Shown here piece by piece: positions 56,443 to 64,000 of a stretch of 64,000 bases of DNA (position 1 is the first letter of the stretch; each line of letters opens with the position of its first letter). A program made the translations under genes and the position numbers. A model generated the notes under the pieces. It made no database searches. It was not told the origin of the DNA and worked only from the letters and a program-made list of their open reading frames with translations. This DNA is from Fimbriimonadales bacterium. Its GTDB lineage: Bacteria; Armatimonadota; Fimbriimonadia; Fimbriimonadales; ATM1. Location of the stretch: the NCBI GenBank assembly GCA_035559795.1, contig DATMAR010000003.1:310001-374000 (forward strand), in the 5' to 3' direction.

Positions 56443-58277
56443 TCGTCTAAAAAGTACTTTACGTTAGTTACTACGACATTTCTCCTGCCTGCGAGTGCGA
56501 GTTTTATCGGTATCGCAGAGTTATTGTGCAATATCGCATGATACCATTTTGCAGGCACTGCCTGAGGAACGATGACCGTGAGCATGTGGTTGCGCTCCTC
56601 ACCTACTGCTTCATCTATATACTCCACGAGAGGTTCTACCAGCGAGCGGTATGGCGATTCCAAAATAACCAAGGGAATGTCAGGCGCATATTTGTCCCAT
56701 TCTTGTTTGAGTTTTTCCGCCATTTCGAGGTTCGGTGCGATGTGAACTGCACGACAGTCTTTGCTAAGGGTACGTGCATAGGCTATAGCATTGAGAATTC
56801 CTCTATGAATAATAGGCGGGACGAGCAAAATAACGCTGGTTTTCAGTTTTGGAACGACATCGTTTTCTGTGGGTTGTAGTTGTCTTGCCAACGAGATGTA
56901 ATGTCTTTTCACTGCCCAGAAAGTGAGCAACAAAACACTGAGTGCAATCACGACCATCCATGCTCCATCGACGAACTTCGTGATTAGAATAACGAACCAT
57001 ACGACACCGGTAGCGGTCATTCCTATAGCGCTAATGAAAGCACCCAACAACATTTTGTTTTTTAGTTGTCTAAGTGTCATACCGGCTTGCCCTAAAGTAA
57101 ACGCCGTGAAAACGCCTAATGCGTATAACGGGATGAGACGATGAGTATCCCCTTTAGCGAAAACTATCAACCCCCCCGCGAGTAATGCGAGGATAATAAT
57201 ACCGTTTTGATAAACGAGTCGATCGCCGAGGTTAGCGAGTTGTCTCGGTAGGTAACTATCGCGAGCGATGAAACTGCATAAGCGCGGAAAATCTGCGTAA
57301 GCGGTATTCGCAGCTAGAATGAGAATCGCCATAGTTGCAAACTGGACCGCAAAAAACGTAGCACTACCTGGACCGAAAGTTAATTCCGCAAGTTGAGCAA
57401 CGACAGTCTTATAGCCCTCCTGGTCCGCAGTCATAATTCGAATAGGAAAATGCGTCGCTAACCATGTAACACCTGTAAACATGATTGTCATGATAACGCC
57501 GAGCCAAGCGAGCGCTTTGAGAGCATTTTTTGCTTCCGGCGGCTTGAATATCATAGTCCCATTTGCCAATGCTTCGATTCCGGTCAATGCTGCACAACCT
57601 GCTGCAAATGCACGTAAGAGTAACCAAAAACTCAACGCCTCGAAATGCTCCCTTCGATAAGCGATAGTCGGTCCGCCTTCGACAATTCCTGCACCCAATT
57701 TAAAAAAGCCGAGGATAATCAAACTGAACATTAAAAATACGAACGAATATATAGGTATTGCAAAGACTATCCCGCTTTCTCTTGTCCCCCTAAGATTTAC
57801 AATTGTCAAAAGTAAAATTGCGGATAAACCTAACTGCACGGTATACGGTTGGATTGCAGGAAACGCCGAGACGATTGCCAAAACCCCTGCACTCACGGAC
57901 ACCGCCACCGTTAACGTATAATCCAAAAGCAATGCCGCCCCAGCTACTCGACCGAAAAACGAATTGAGATTATCACTCGCCACACGGTAATCTCCCCCCC
58001 CTTGAGGATAGTTGATAATCGTTCTGCTATAACTGAAAAGCACAATCAAAACTAAGAGCACAATCGCAATGCCTATATAAAGCCCATACGATAGCGCAGC
58101 CTCCCCCGCACGTGAAAGCATCACGAGGATTTCTTCCGATGCATAAGCGACACTCGAAATGTTGTCGCTTGCTAATAGCGCCAAACCGAAAAACACCCCT
58201 AATCGTTCGAAATGTGCGCGGGAAGTGGCAATCGGTGCCCCTACGATCAGCCGTTTAATCTGCGACAGAACTGGCAT
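56439..58277 (-). CDS. KimA-type potassium importer (APC superfamily)
   Basis: A 612-residue protein. Twelve membrane helices occupy residues 1-450, with the APC signature LLASDNISSVAYASEEI and YPQGGGDYRVASDNL; LLDYTLTVAVSVSAGVLAIVSAFPA, GIEALANG and HRLIPLYALGVFTAFTLGQAGMTL are like B. subtilis KimA. A C-terminal cytosolic Usp-like domain follows (TSVILLVPPIIHRGILNAIAYA, WYHAILHNNSAIPIKLAL). KimA imports potassium with protons and is controlled by c-di-AMP in B. subtilis. An amino-acid permease role cannot be excluded, because general APC transporters share the fold. Confidence 0.8.
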   Translation of the reverse strand: MPVLSQIKRLIVGAPIATSRAHFERLGVFFGLALLASDNISSVAYASEEILVMLSRAGEAALSYGLYIGIAIVLLVLIVLFSYSRTIINYPQGGGDYRVASDNLNSFFGRVAGAALLLDYTLTVAVSVSAGVLAIVSAFPAIQPYTVQLGLSAILLLTIVNLRGTRESGIVFAIPIYSFVFLMFSLIILGFFKLGAGIVEGGPTIAYRREHFEALSFWLLLRAFAAGCAALTGIEALANGTMIFKPPEAKNALKALAWLGVIMTIMFTGVTWLATHFPIRIMTADQEGYKTVVAQLAELTFGPGSATFFAVQFATMAILILAANTAYADFPRLCSFIARDSYLPRQLANLGDRLVYQNGIIILALLAGGLIVFAKGDTHRLIPLYALGVFTAFTLGQAGMTLRQLKNKMLLGAFISAIGMTATGVVWFVILITKFVDGAWMVVIALSVLLLTFWAVKRHYISLARQLQPTENDVVPKLKTSVILLVPPIIHRGILNAIAYARTLSKDCRAVHIAPNLEMAEKLKQEWDKYAPDIPLVILESPYRSLVEPLVEYIDEAVGEERNHMLTVIVPQAVPAKWYHAILHNNSAIPIKLALAGRRNVVVTNVKYFLDE

Positions 58278-58286
58278 AAAACCTGC

Positions 58287-59348
58287 TTATTCTAACGCAA
58301 AACTCAACTCGCCTTCGAACGTATCGAGCATATTGGCATTCTCATCGAGGAGAAGCCAAAGTTTGGGAGGAGGCAGTCTGAGAATTCTGCGAGGATTATA
58401 CGAACACGCCAGAACCGAAATAGTTTTATCGCATGCGTAATCTCGCCAAAGATTTTGAAACACGTCGAAAAGAGTAACCGCGCTTCCGCACAAAGTACCG
58501 TCCTCCGACCTCGAAGCACCGTTTTGTTTCCTTACAGTTCGACCCCACATCTCGGTTTCTGTGCCATCTGGCGTGCCGCTCAGTTTCGTACCGTCGCTTA
58601 CAGCAACGATGTTTTCGATAGATTTCAATTTTAATAAGATATCCATAGCGTTTTTGCTGACGTGAATCCGGTCGTAAATGATTTCGCAATTGATATTGTT
58701 CATCCACCCGAATCCTACGCATCCCGGCTCACGATGATGAAATGGTCGCATCGCATTATAAAAATGCGTTATGCCGGACAGTCCTTTCTCGAATGCTTTT
58801 TGCATGATTTCGTAATTCGCGTCGGTATGACCTGCGTTTACGATAATCTTTTCGTTACTCAGGAACTCTATGGTTTGCAGCGCCCCCTCAAGTTCCGGTG
58901 CGAGTGTCATTACGGAGATTTTATGCAGATGCTCTGAAAAATATTCGTTGATTTCCGATATGTTCGGTTTTCGGAAAAATTGCGCAGGCTGTGCACCAGC
59001 GTATTTGTCGTTCAAGTAAGGACCTTCGAGGTGAAACCCTATCACTCCGTTTCGATTCGTCGCAGTTTTTTCTAACAGACTGCGAAGTTTCTCGAATGAA
59101 GCCGATATGGTCGTCGGGCAAAACCATTCGATTCCCGTTTTTTTCAACTCCATCGCCATCTGTTCGATATCCCCATCCATCACATCTATGCCGTTAATGC
59201 CGTGGACGTGCATATCTACCAACGCGGGAATCAAATAAGGCGCTCGAGGTTCACCAGGCAGATATCTTAATAAATGCTTTTCCTCATGAAACTCTGCTGA
59301 ATGCCATTTCGGAACTTCTTTTCGAGTGTCGAACCATGTGACTTTCAC
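58287..59348 (-). CDS. nagA: N-acetylglucosamine-6-phosphate deacetylase
   Basis: A 353-residue amidohydrolase-superfamily enzyme. The metal site begins PALVDMHVHGINGIDVMDG; FHLEGPYLNDKYAGA holds the active-site Glu. HTDANYEIM and THFYNAMRPFHHREPG supply the histidines, and AVSDGTKLSG the catalytic Asp. It removes acetate from GlcNAc-6-phosphate in amino-sugar and cell-wall recycling. The GTG start overlaps the dprA stop in GTGA. No nagB lies nearby. The GH20-like enzyme at 3.7 kb could feed the same pathway, but the two are not linked. Confidence 0.9.
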   Translation of the reverse strand: MKVTWFDTRKEVPKWHSAEFHEEKHLLRYLPGEPRAPYLIPALVDMHVHGINGIDVMDGDIEQMAMELKKTGIEWFCPTTISASFEKLRSLLEKTATNRNGVIGFHLEGPYLNDKYAGAQPAQFFRKPNISEINEYFSEHLHKISVMTLAPELEGALQTIEFLSNEKIIVNAGHTDANYEIMQKAFEKGLSGITHFYNAMRPFHHREPGCVGFGWMNNINCEIIYDRIHVSKNAMDILLKLKSIENIVAVSDGTKLSGTPDGTETEMWGRTVRKQNGASRSEDGTLCGSAVTLFDVFQNLWRDYACDKTISVLACSYNPRRILRLPPPKLWLLLDENANMLDTFEGELSFALE

Positions 59349-60385
59349 AAGCGAACGTAACCTCCGGATGCTTTCGCAACCAAACCCTGAAGTTCCAAAT
59401 CCGTCAACTCGGCTAAAACGACACCAGCCGGTAGTTCCAGTTGCTCGCTCAACGTATCCACGAGCAACGGTTCACGAGAAAGTCTTTGCAATATGCTCGC
59501 TTGCTGTTTCGAAAGTTTCGGTTCTTCTTTTTTGATTCGAATCTCCACACCGAGTTCATCGAAAATCTGTTCCGGAGAATATAAAAGAGTCGCTCCATCG
59601 TTGATAAGACGAAAACTTCCTCGATGCGATAAATCATCTATAGGAGCCGGCGTTACGAAAACGGGAATTCCTTGTTCGGCAGCGAACGTCGCTGTGCCGA
59701 TTGCACCGCTTTTTTCCGGCGCTTGCACTACGATTACCGCGTTCGCTAAAGACGCAATGAGCATATTTCGCAACGGAAAGCGCCACCAATCCGCTTTCGT
59801 TCCTAACTCGAATTGGCTGACGAGTGCCCCTTGTGCTGTGATTCTCTCGAATAGAGAACGATTCGATGCAGGATAAACGACATCCACTCCCGAGCCCAAC
59901 ACCGCAATCGTTTTTCCTCCGCATTCCAATGCTCCTTCGTGCGCTTGTGCATCTATCCCATAAGCCCCCCCGCTGATAACCGTGATTCCCGCTTTCGATA
60001 AAGTATTGGAGAGTTGTCGCGCGACTGCTTTTCCGTATGTCGTCGCCTTGCGCGTTCCCACGATCGCGACTGCACACGAATTTTCTTCCACATCTCCTTC
60101 TAAAGCTAACTTGCCTTTTACATACAAAGCCAACGGTGGATAAGGTATGGCGCGCAAATTCGATAGATATTCTTCATCCTCTATGGAAATCAATCGAATG
60201 CCTTCCTGTAATTGGGGAGGAACGTAATTCTGAAGTTTCTCTCGGAATTGTTTAGGGAGTGCATGATGAACGCGCAAATCTTCTAAAGAAAAACATTCAT
60301 GCTCGATTTGAGAAAAGAGTTTATGCGCTTGTTCTGTAGGCAAATCGAGATAAAGGAGTGCCTGCCAAAAACTGATTTGGCGCAT
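59345..60385 (-). CDS. dprA: DNA-processing protein DprA
   Basis: A 346-residue DprA. The Rossmann core has CAVAIVGTRKATTYGKAVA, ISGGAYGIDAQAHEGAL, TIAVLGSGVDVVYPASNRSLF and NMLIASLANAVIVVQAP. GAIGTATFAAEQGIPVF is the next family block. The C-terminal winged helix (QQASILQRLSREPLLVD) is present. DprA loads RecA on incoming single-stranded DNA during natural transformation. A short SAM-like N-domain is present. It is coupled to nagA by overlap. No other competence gene is in the window except the prepilin-like gene far away. Confidence 0.93.
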   Translation of the reverse strand: MRQISFWQALLYLDLPTEQAHKLFSQIEHECFSLEDLRVHHALPKQFREKLQNYVPPQLQEGIRLISIEDEEYLSNLRAIPYPPLALYVKGKLALEGDVEENSCAVAIVGTRKATTYGKAVARQLSNTLSKAGITVISGGAYGIDAQAHEGALECGGKTIAVLGSGVDVVYPASNRSLFERITAQGALVSQFELGTKADWWRFPLRNMLIASLANAVIVVQAPEKSGAIGTATFAAEQGIPVFVTPAPIDDLSHRGSFRLINDGATLLYSPEQIFDELGVEIRIKKEEPKLSKQQASILQRLSREPLLVDTLSEQLELPAGVVLAELTDLELQGLVAKASGGYVRL

Positions 60386-60435
60386 TTTTCAATAAATCAT
60401 GCACTCGAGGGAGTCAGAGAATCAAGGCGTATGAC

Positions 60436-62172
60436 TTATCTGCCTCCGCCTCCATAACCACCACCGTATCCACCGCCTCCTGTTCCGCGACCGGTGTCGA
60501 TAATCCTCTCTTTCGTTACAGGAAGAGTGTTATCTACGATGACGTGGAATGTGCGCATGGATACGTTTCCAGCCCAATCCGCCGCTGAGACGACAATCAC
60601 TTTCCTGCCATCTGCCAAGGGGGGGTTCGAACCGGGTGTGGTGCTTCCTGGCTCGCGTATTCGCACGAAAATGTAACCGTTCGCTGGATCGTATTCGTAT
60701 TTCACGTCTTGGTCGTTGAAGGTAACTCGAAGACTTTTCGACATAACGCCAGTACCTTGGTCTTCCACTCGGAAAATGAAATCCACGCCGGGCTGTCCTG
60801 AAATCGCAGAACCCATGGGGGGGGTGAGTATGGCGATCTTCGGTCCTATTTCATCTACTCCGAATTTACTGCTCCAACAAAAAACACTTCCATCTTCGGC
60901 TAATGCGTATATCGCTTCGGGTGTCACCGCCAATTCGCCTAAAACGGCGACGTAATCTGCTGGAACCATTTGCCCTCCGGCAGCACCGCCTCCACCACCG
61001 GTGGCTTCCTGTCCGCCACCGCCAGCCAGACCGGCGCCCCCACCGCCCGTGGTTACACCACCGCCACCACGGCCGCCGCCAGCGCTAGTTCCACCACCAC
61101 CGCCGCCTCTACCCCCACCGAGAGAAGCGCCCCCCCCAGCTCCATAACCACCGGCTCCAGCGCCACCACTCACTGCACGCATAGTTCCCGGAAGAGGAAG
61201 AGTCGTATATTCCCAAAGAATCGGTGAATTAGGCCTTGCTGGGTCCAATAAATAAATCGTGCCGTTTCTCGTTCGAACAAGAATATTGTCTCCTACAGCT
61301 TGCGGAGGTCCACCGAGATAACCCTTCAAAGCGACGGGTTCACGGTGATAGGAACGCAGGTTAGAGTCGAAAAAGTACGCCTTCGAATCTTCCGTTAGGG
61401 CGACACCTCCTTTCGGGGTAATCGCAGGTGCAACGGCAACGACTTCCGGCAAAGTCAATGGTCTACCGATAATCATTCCGTTTCTGGGGCTAATTCGCGC
61501 AACTTGCGAGCCGGAAACGATATACAGGGAATCTCCGAAAACGAAAGGCTTTGCATCGGGATGCACCGTATGCACCCTGAGTTCCCAAACTTGCTTTTTC
61601 GAGGAGGTATGAACAGCAACCAAACGCCCCAAGGTCGTGAAAAAGACGAGATGATTCGAAACGACCACTGGTTCGCCCGCTACTGAATCCTTGATTTCAT
61701 AGTCACTACTCCATGCTTTCGTGCCGTCTGCGGTATTCAAAGCAACGATTCTGTCGTCCGTCGTAAAAAGGAACGCTACACTGCCATCGATGAGAATATG
61801 TCTGGCAACTGCGCTATCGATAAACGACCATTTGAGTTTGCCGGTCTTCGCTTCGATGGCATAGGTGAGGCGATTTCCGTTCGAAACGATGACCATGTCG
61901 TCGGCAACAGCAGGGGAACTCCTAAATTCACCGGCTGGTTCGTCACCAGGTGGGAAATTCCAAATTTTCGCGCCGGTAACCGCATCCAGAGCGTAGACCC
62001 TTCTGCCCACAGGGACAATCACCATCCCGTCTTTGAACACAGGTCTTGCCGCTGGCGGAGATTCGGTTTTTCCCGTCCATCGCCAGGCTAAAGGAACAGG
62101 TCCGGCTATTGCGAAAACCGATGCCGTAAAAACCAAACAAGCAACAATCGAAAGCGTACGAGCCCTATGCAT
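60436..62172 (-). CDS. Exported PQQ-type beta-propeller protein with glycine-rich linker
   Basis: A 578-residue protein with a signal peptide (cut after VFAIAG). A BamB-like PQQ-repeat propeller runs to about residue 330 (RVYALDAVTGAKIWNF, LTYAIEAKTGKLKWSF, RIVALNTADGTKAWSS, RLVAVHTSSKKQVWEL). A glycine-rich linker of about 70 residues follows, then one more propeller segment (IYALAEDGSVFCW), an immunoglobulin-like domain (IAILTPPMGSAISGQPGVDF) and a second glycine-rich tail. It is not BamB itself, which lacks these extras. The plus-strand ORFs opposite the linker are shadows. Confidence 0.8.
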   Translation of the reverse strand: MHRARTLSIVACLVFTASVFAIAGPVPLAWRWTGKTESPPAARPVFKDGMVIVPVGRRVYALDAVTGAKIWNFPPGDEPAGEFRSSPAVADDMVIVSNGNRLTYAIEAKTGKLKWSFIDSAVARHILIDGSVAFLFTTDDRIVALNTADGTKAWSSDYEIKDSVAGEPVVVSNHLVFFTTLGRLVAVHTSSKKQVWELRVHTVHPDAKPFVFGDSLYIVSGSQVARISPRNGMIIGRPLTLPEVVAVAPAITPKGGVALTEDSKAYFFDSNLRSYHREPVALKGYLGGPPQAVGDNILVRTRNGTIYLLDPARPNSPILWEYTTLPLPGTMRAVSGGAGAGGYGAGGGASLGGGRGGGGGGTSAGGGRGGGGVTTGGGGAGLAGGGGQEATGGGGGAAGGQMVPADYVAVLGELAVTPEAIYALAEDGSVFCWSSKFGVDEIGPKIAILTPPMGSAISGQPGVDFIFRVEDQGTGVMSKSLRVTFNDQDVKYEYDPANGYIFVRIREPGSTTPGSNPPLADGRKVIVVSAADWAGNVSMRTFHVIVDNTLPVTKERIIDTGRGTGGGGYGGGYGGGGR

Positions 62173-62364
62173 TAGAGTTACCTCCGAGGAGTTCTTTTAA
62201 AAGGTTCACGATAATTCTCAAACGAGTATAGCGCAAGAGATGTTTACGCTATGCGTCTTTACGAAAATTTGACGTTTGTTTAGCGGGTCTATGTCTCTCG
62301 TTTTTGAAGCACGTCAGTTACATTGTCTTCCTGAAGAAGAAAGAAGAAAAGAGGCTTGCAGAAT

Positions 62365-63291
62365 CTAAAGTTCCGTCACTTCGCCATCCTTTATCTCGAA
62401 TTGAACCAGAGTGCTCCCCATCTTGACTGCATATTTCCCAACCGGCATTGGCCTCACTTGGTTCGCAGCCATAACAAAGAGCTCTTTCTCACCTTTGGCG
62501 TCATAAACGTGATAGACCGTATTTCCTCCACCAGCGAAGGTTACTGCGCCAATCTTGATGCGCGTGTCGTGCCCTGCCTTGATGGGGACTTTAGCGAGAA
62601 TTACATCTACTACTCTTACATCGTATTCACCCTGAGGCAACAATAGCGGCTCGGTTGTGGTTGGATGCACCTCTTCTTTTGTTCCAGCTTTGTAAACATG
62701 GAAAAACCTCGCTCCGCTATCTGTGCGTTCGGGGAACTTTGCAATCAGCCGTCCAGTGACTCCGCGAAGTTTTGAATTAGGCGTGATTTCCCAAGCTTCA
62801 GACGCTTCTTTCCCTCCTCCAGCTGGCTTTCGGAGGACACGTACTGTGTAATTGGAACCCGGTTTGGCGAGCGAGCGCACCGAGCCTGTGCCAGCTTTTA
62901 GATCCAACGAGACACGCGTACCAATGCGTAATTCTTCACCCAATACTAAGCCTGGACGTCCAACAGGTTCTGCAGGATGGTAAATCAGAAGGTACTCACC
63001 ACTCCCATCAACCTGCACAAGCCCGAGCACGTCGTTGATAGGTTCGATATAGTCGAATTGCACAATGCTTAAGGGTTCTGCAAACATCGCCTTGAGCCGT
63101 GATGCCGGCTTCCCGACAGGTTCCGCTTCCGTACGAATGCCGACCGGTTCTGCTTCTGCCAACTTATTGAGCAGCGCAGCAAGCGCCTTGCTGTCCTTGA
63201 TGATAGCGACCACGGTCGCGTTATCTGCACCACCCTGCGGAGCAAAATGAAGTGCGGCAATAACGCTGAACCAAGTAATCCAAGAATGCAT
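62365..63291 (-). CDS. Exported protein of unknown function with AEPVG repeats
   Basis: A 308-residue protein with a signal-like N-terminus (MHSWITWFSVIAALHFA). The first third holds three AEPVG peptides (EAEPVGIRTEAEPVGKPAS and HPAEPVGRPGLVLG), apparently from a short DNA repeat. The middle has beta segments such as SVSLDLKAGTGSVRSLAK-like stretches (in VSLDLKAGTGSV). The C-terminal half is beta-rich with PQGEYDVRVVDV and MPVGKYAVKMG, resembling small carbohydrate-binding or carboxypeptidase-regulatory-like domains. No enzyme motif is seen. Function unknown. Confidence 0.65.
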   Translation of the reverse strand: MHSWITWFSVIAALHFAPQGGADNATVVAIIKDSKALAALLNKLAEAEPVGIRTEAEPVGKPASRLKAMFAEPLSIVQFDYIEPINDVLGLVQVDGSGEYLLIYHPAEPVGRPGLVLGEELRIGTRVSLDLKAGTGSVRSLAKPGSNYTVRVLRKPAGGGKEASEAWEITPNSKLRGVTGRLIAKFPERTDSGARFFHVYKAGTKEEVHPTTTEPLLLPQGEYDVRVVDVILAKVPIKAGHDTRIKIGAVTFAGGGNTVYHVYDAKGEKELFVMAANQVRPMPVGKYAVKMGSTLVQFEIKDGEVTEL

Positions 63292-63510
63292 CTTTCACCT
63301 CCAAATAGCTGAACGGGGTACTTGAGAAGCATTATATACAAAAATTATGGAAATAAGGCGTAAATTTGAGGTTTTAGCCAAAAATAAATAAAAATCTACG
63401 AATCTTTCACTTTGGGTTTCCGAGTCACATAAAAACTCTACTGGAATAGCGAGTCACAAGCTCTCTTATGTGTATTGCGGACTAGGATGCTTATTGAATT
63501 TGTGAATCAT

Positions 63511-63586
63511 GGTGGGCCCAGGTAGATTCGAACTACCGACCTCGCCCTTATCAGGGGCGCGCTCTAACCAACTGAGCTATGAGCCC
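63511..63586 (-). tRNA. tRNA-Ile (GAT)
   Basis: Minus strand: acceptor GGGCTCA / TGGGCCC, D arm TAGCTCAGTTGGTTAGAGC, anticodon arm CGCCC-CTGATAA-GGGCG (anticodon GAT), T loop TTCGAAT, and CCA encoded at 63513-63511. Confidence 0.95.
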
Positions 63587-63804
63587 TCCCGATGTAATTC
63601 GAAAGTATACCGAGTGTGTCAATGCACCTTCGACAGGCGTTTTCTTACATACCTAGTTTACGCGCCTATTTGTGTTACACCTCGCTTCCTCGAAGCACGT
63701 GTTTTTATGCATTGTCGAATGTTTTATGCGTTGTTTTTGAAATAAGACTTGCTTCTTTTAGTGTTAACACAAACGGCTAAGGTATCCTTTTCAATCCTCG
63801 CAAT

Positions 63805-63879
63805 GGGGGTATAGCTCAGCGGGAGAGCACCTGCTTTGCAAGCAGGGGGTCGCCGGTTCGAATCCGGCTACCTCCACCA
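63805..63879 (+). tRNA. tRNA-Ala (TGC)
   Basis: Acceptor GGGGGTA / TACCTCC, anticodon arm CCTGC-TTTGCAA-GCAGG (anticodon TGC), T arm CCGGTTCGAATCCGG, CCA encoded at 63877-63879. A T run (TTTTTTT) follows directly and probably ends transcription. Confidence 0.95.
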
Positions 63880-63946
63880 CTTTTTTTATTCTCGACTCTA
63901 CTTTTCTCTACTTTATTTTGTTCATTTTTCCCTAAATTTGTTAAAA

Positions 63947-63962
63947 TATGACGTTTGTCATA
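63947..63962. promoter_or_regulatory. Palindrome, possible operator
   Basis: TATGAC-GTTT-GTCATA is a perfect 6-bp inverted repeat just before the window end, downstream of tRNA-Ala; TTAAAAT overlaps its left side. It may belong to the promoter of the next gene, outside the window. Confidence 0.35.
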
Positions 63963-64000
63963 GCACGAGAAGAGCTTTGAGGTCGAAAGTATAAATGCAT

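Noticed and set aside
60903-61227. Plus-strand Ser/Thr/His-rich ORFs
   Set aside because: They lie exactly opposite the glycine-rich linker of the propeller protein and are antisense shadows of GGN codons.

Overview
The window is a gene-dense stretch of a bacterial chromosome of roughly even base composition. The cell envelope is diderm: there is an LPS-export set (LptB, LptF-like, LptC/OstA-like), an outer-membrane protein with an N-terminal SLH domain, Wza/Wzc-type polysaccharide export and several lipoproteins. Together with a futalosine-pathway menaquinone enzyme (MqnA), an exosortase with its EpsI partner and a pseudopilin, this suggests an Armatimonadota-like bacterium (perhaps Fimbriimonadia). 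That placement is inference, because no rRNA gene lies in the window.

Layout. 1-3.6 kb: an ECF sigma factor cut by the window edge, DUF4446, a fatty-acid-hydroxylase-like protein, an RRM protein, a small unknown gene and an exported WD40 protein. 3.7-9.4 kb: a GH20-like hexosaminidase converging on an M60 glycopeptidase coupled to leuS. 9.4-11.6 kb: a lipoprotein and a Ycf46-like AAA ATPase. 11.6-13.5 kb: an isolated, A+T-rich gene for a winged-helix/PIN-like/transmembrane protein, the best candidate for an undescribed accessory (possibly defence) function. 13.7-17.3 kb: a RibD-type reductase, a repeat-rich spacer, a second lipoprotein, rsmG-pth and a pseudopilin. 17.3-25.6 kb: two M16 peptidases and an exopolysaccharide/exosortase operon (wza-wzc-sugar transferase-exosortase-epsI). 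25.7-31.7 kb: rsmI, a SurA/PrsA-like chaperone, lexA, a TolB-like propeller and rarA.

31.7-32.8 kb is non-coding. It holds one dispersed repeat, RNase P RNA on the plus strand, and divergently a strongly structured stretch on the minus strand that looks like an unassigned RNA of about 0.45 kb. 32.8-38.2 kb: DUF5700 peptidase, nth, an FAD oxidoreductase, a GH2 glycosidase, tRNA-Val and a class I glutaminase. 38.2-44.7 kb: the chained operon rlmN-lptC-lptB-lptF-DUF3084-yqgF. 44.7-47.5 kb: the SLH outer-membrane protein, with a strong promoter and terminator, and a small exported protein. 47.6-53.9 kb: metK, a tricorn-type protease, a PLP desulfhydrase and a GT2. 54-63.3 kb (minus strand): an LTxxQ/Spy-like protein, mqnA, a STAS-Usp fusion with a KimA-like potassium importer, nagA-dprA and two exported proteins. 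The window ends with tRNA-Ile and tRNA-Ala.

Window-wide features: many genes are chained by 1-4 bp start/stop overlaps. Gly-Gly and Pro-Pro pairs are very often written as G or C runs of 6-8 bases, except in the SLH gene. Several small palindromic repeats are dispersed in spacers and sometimes inside genes.
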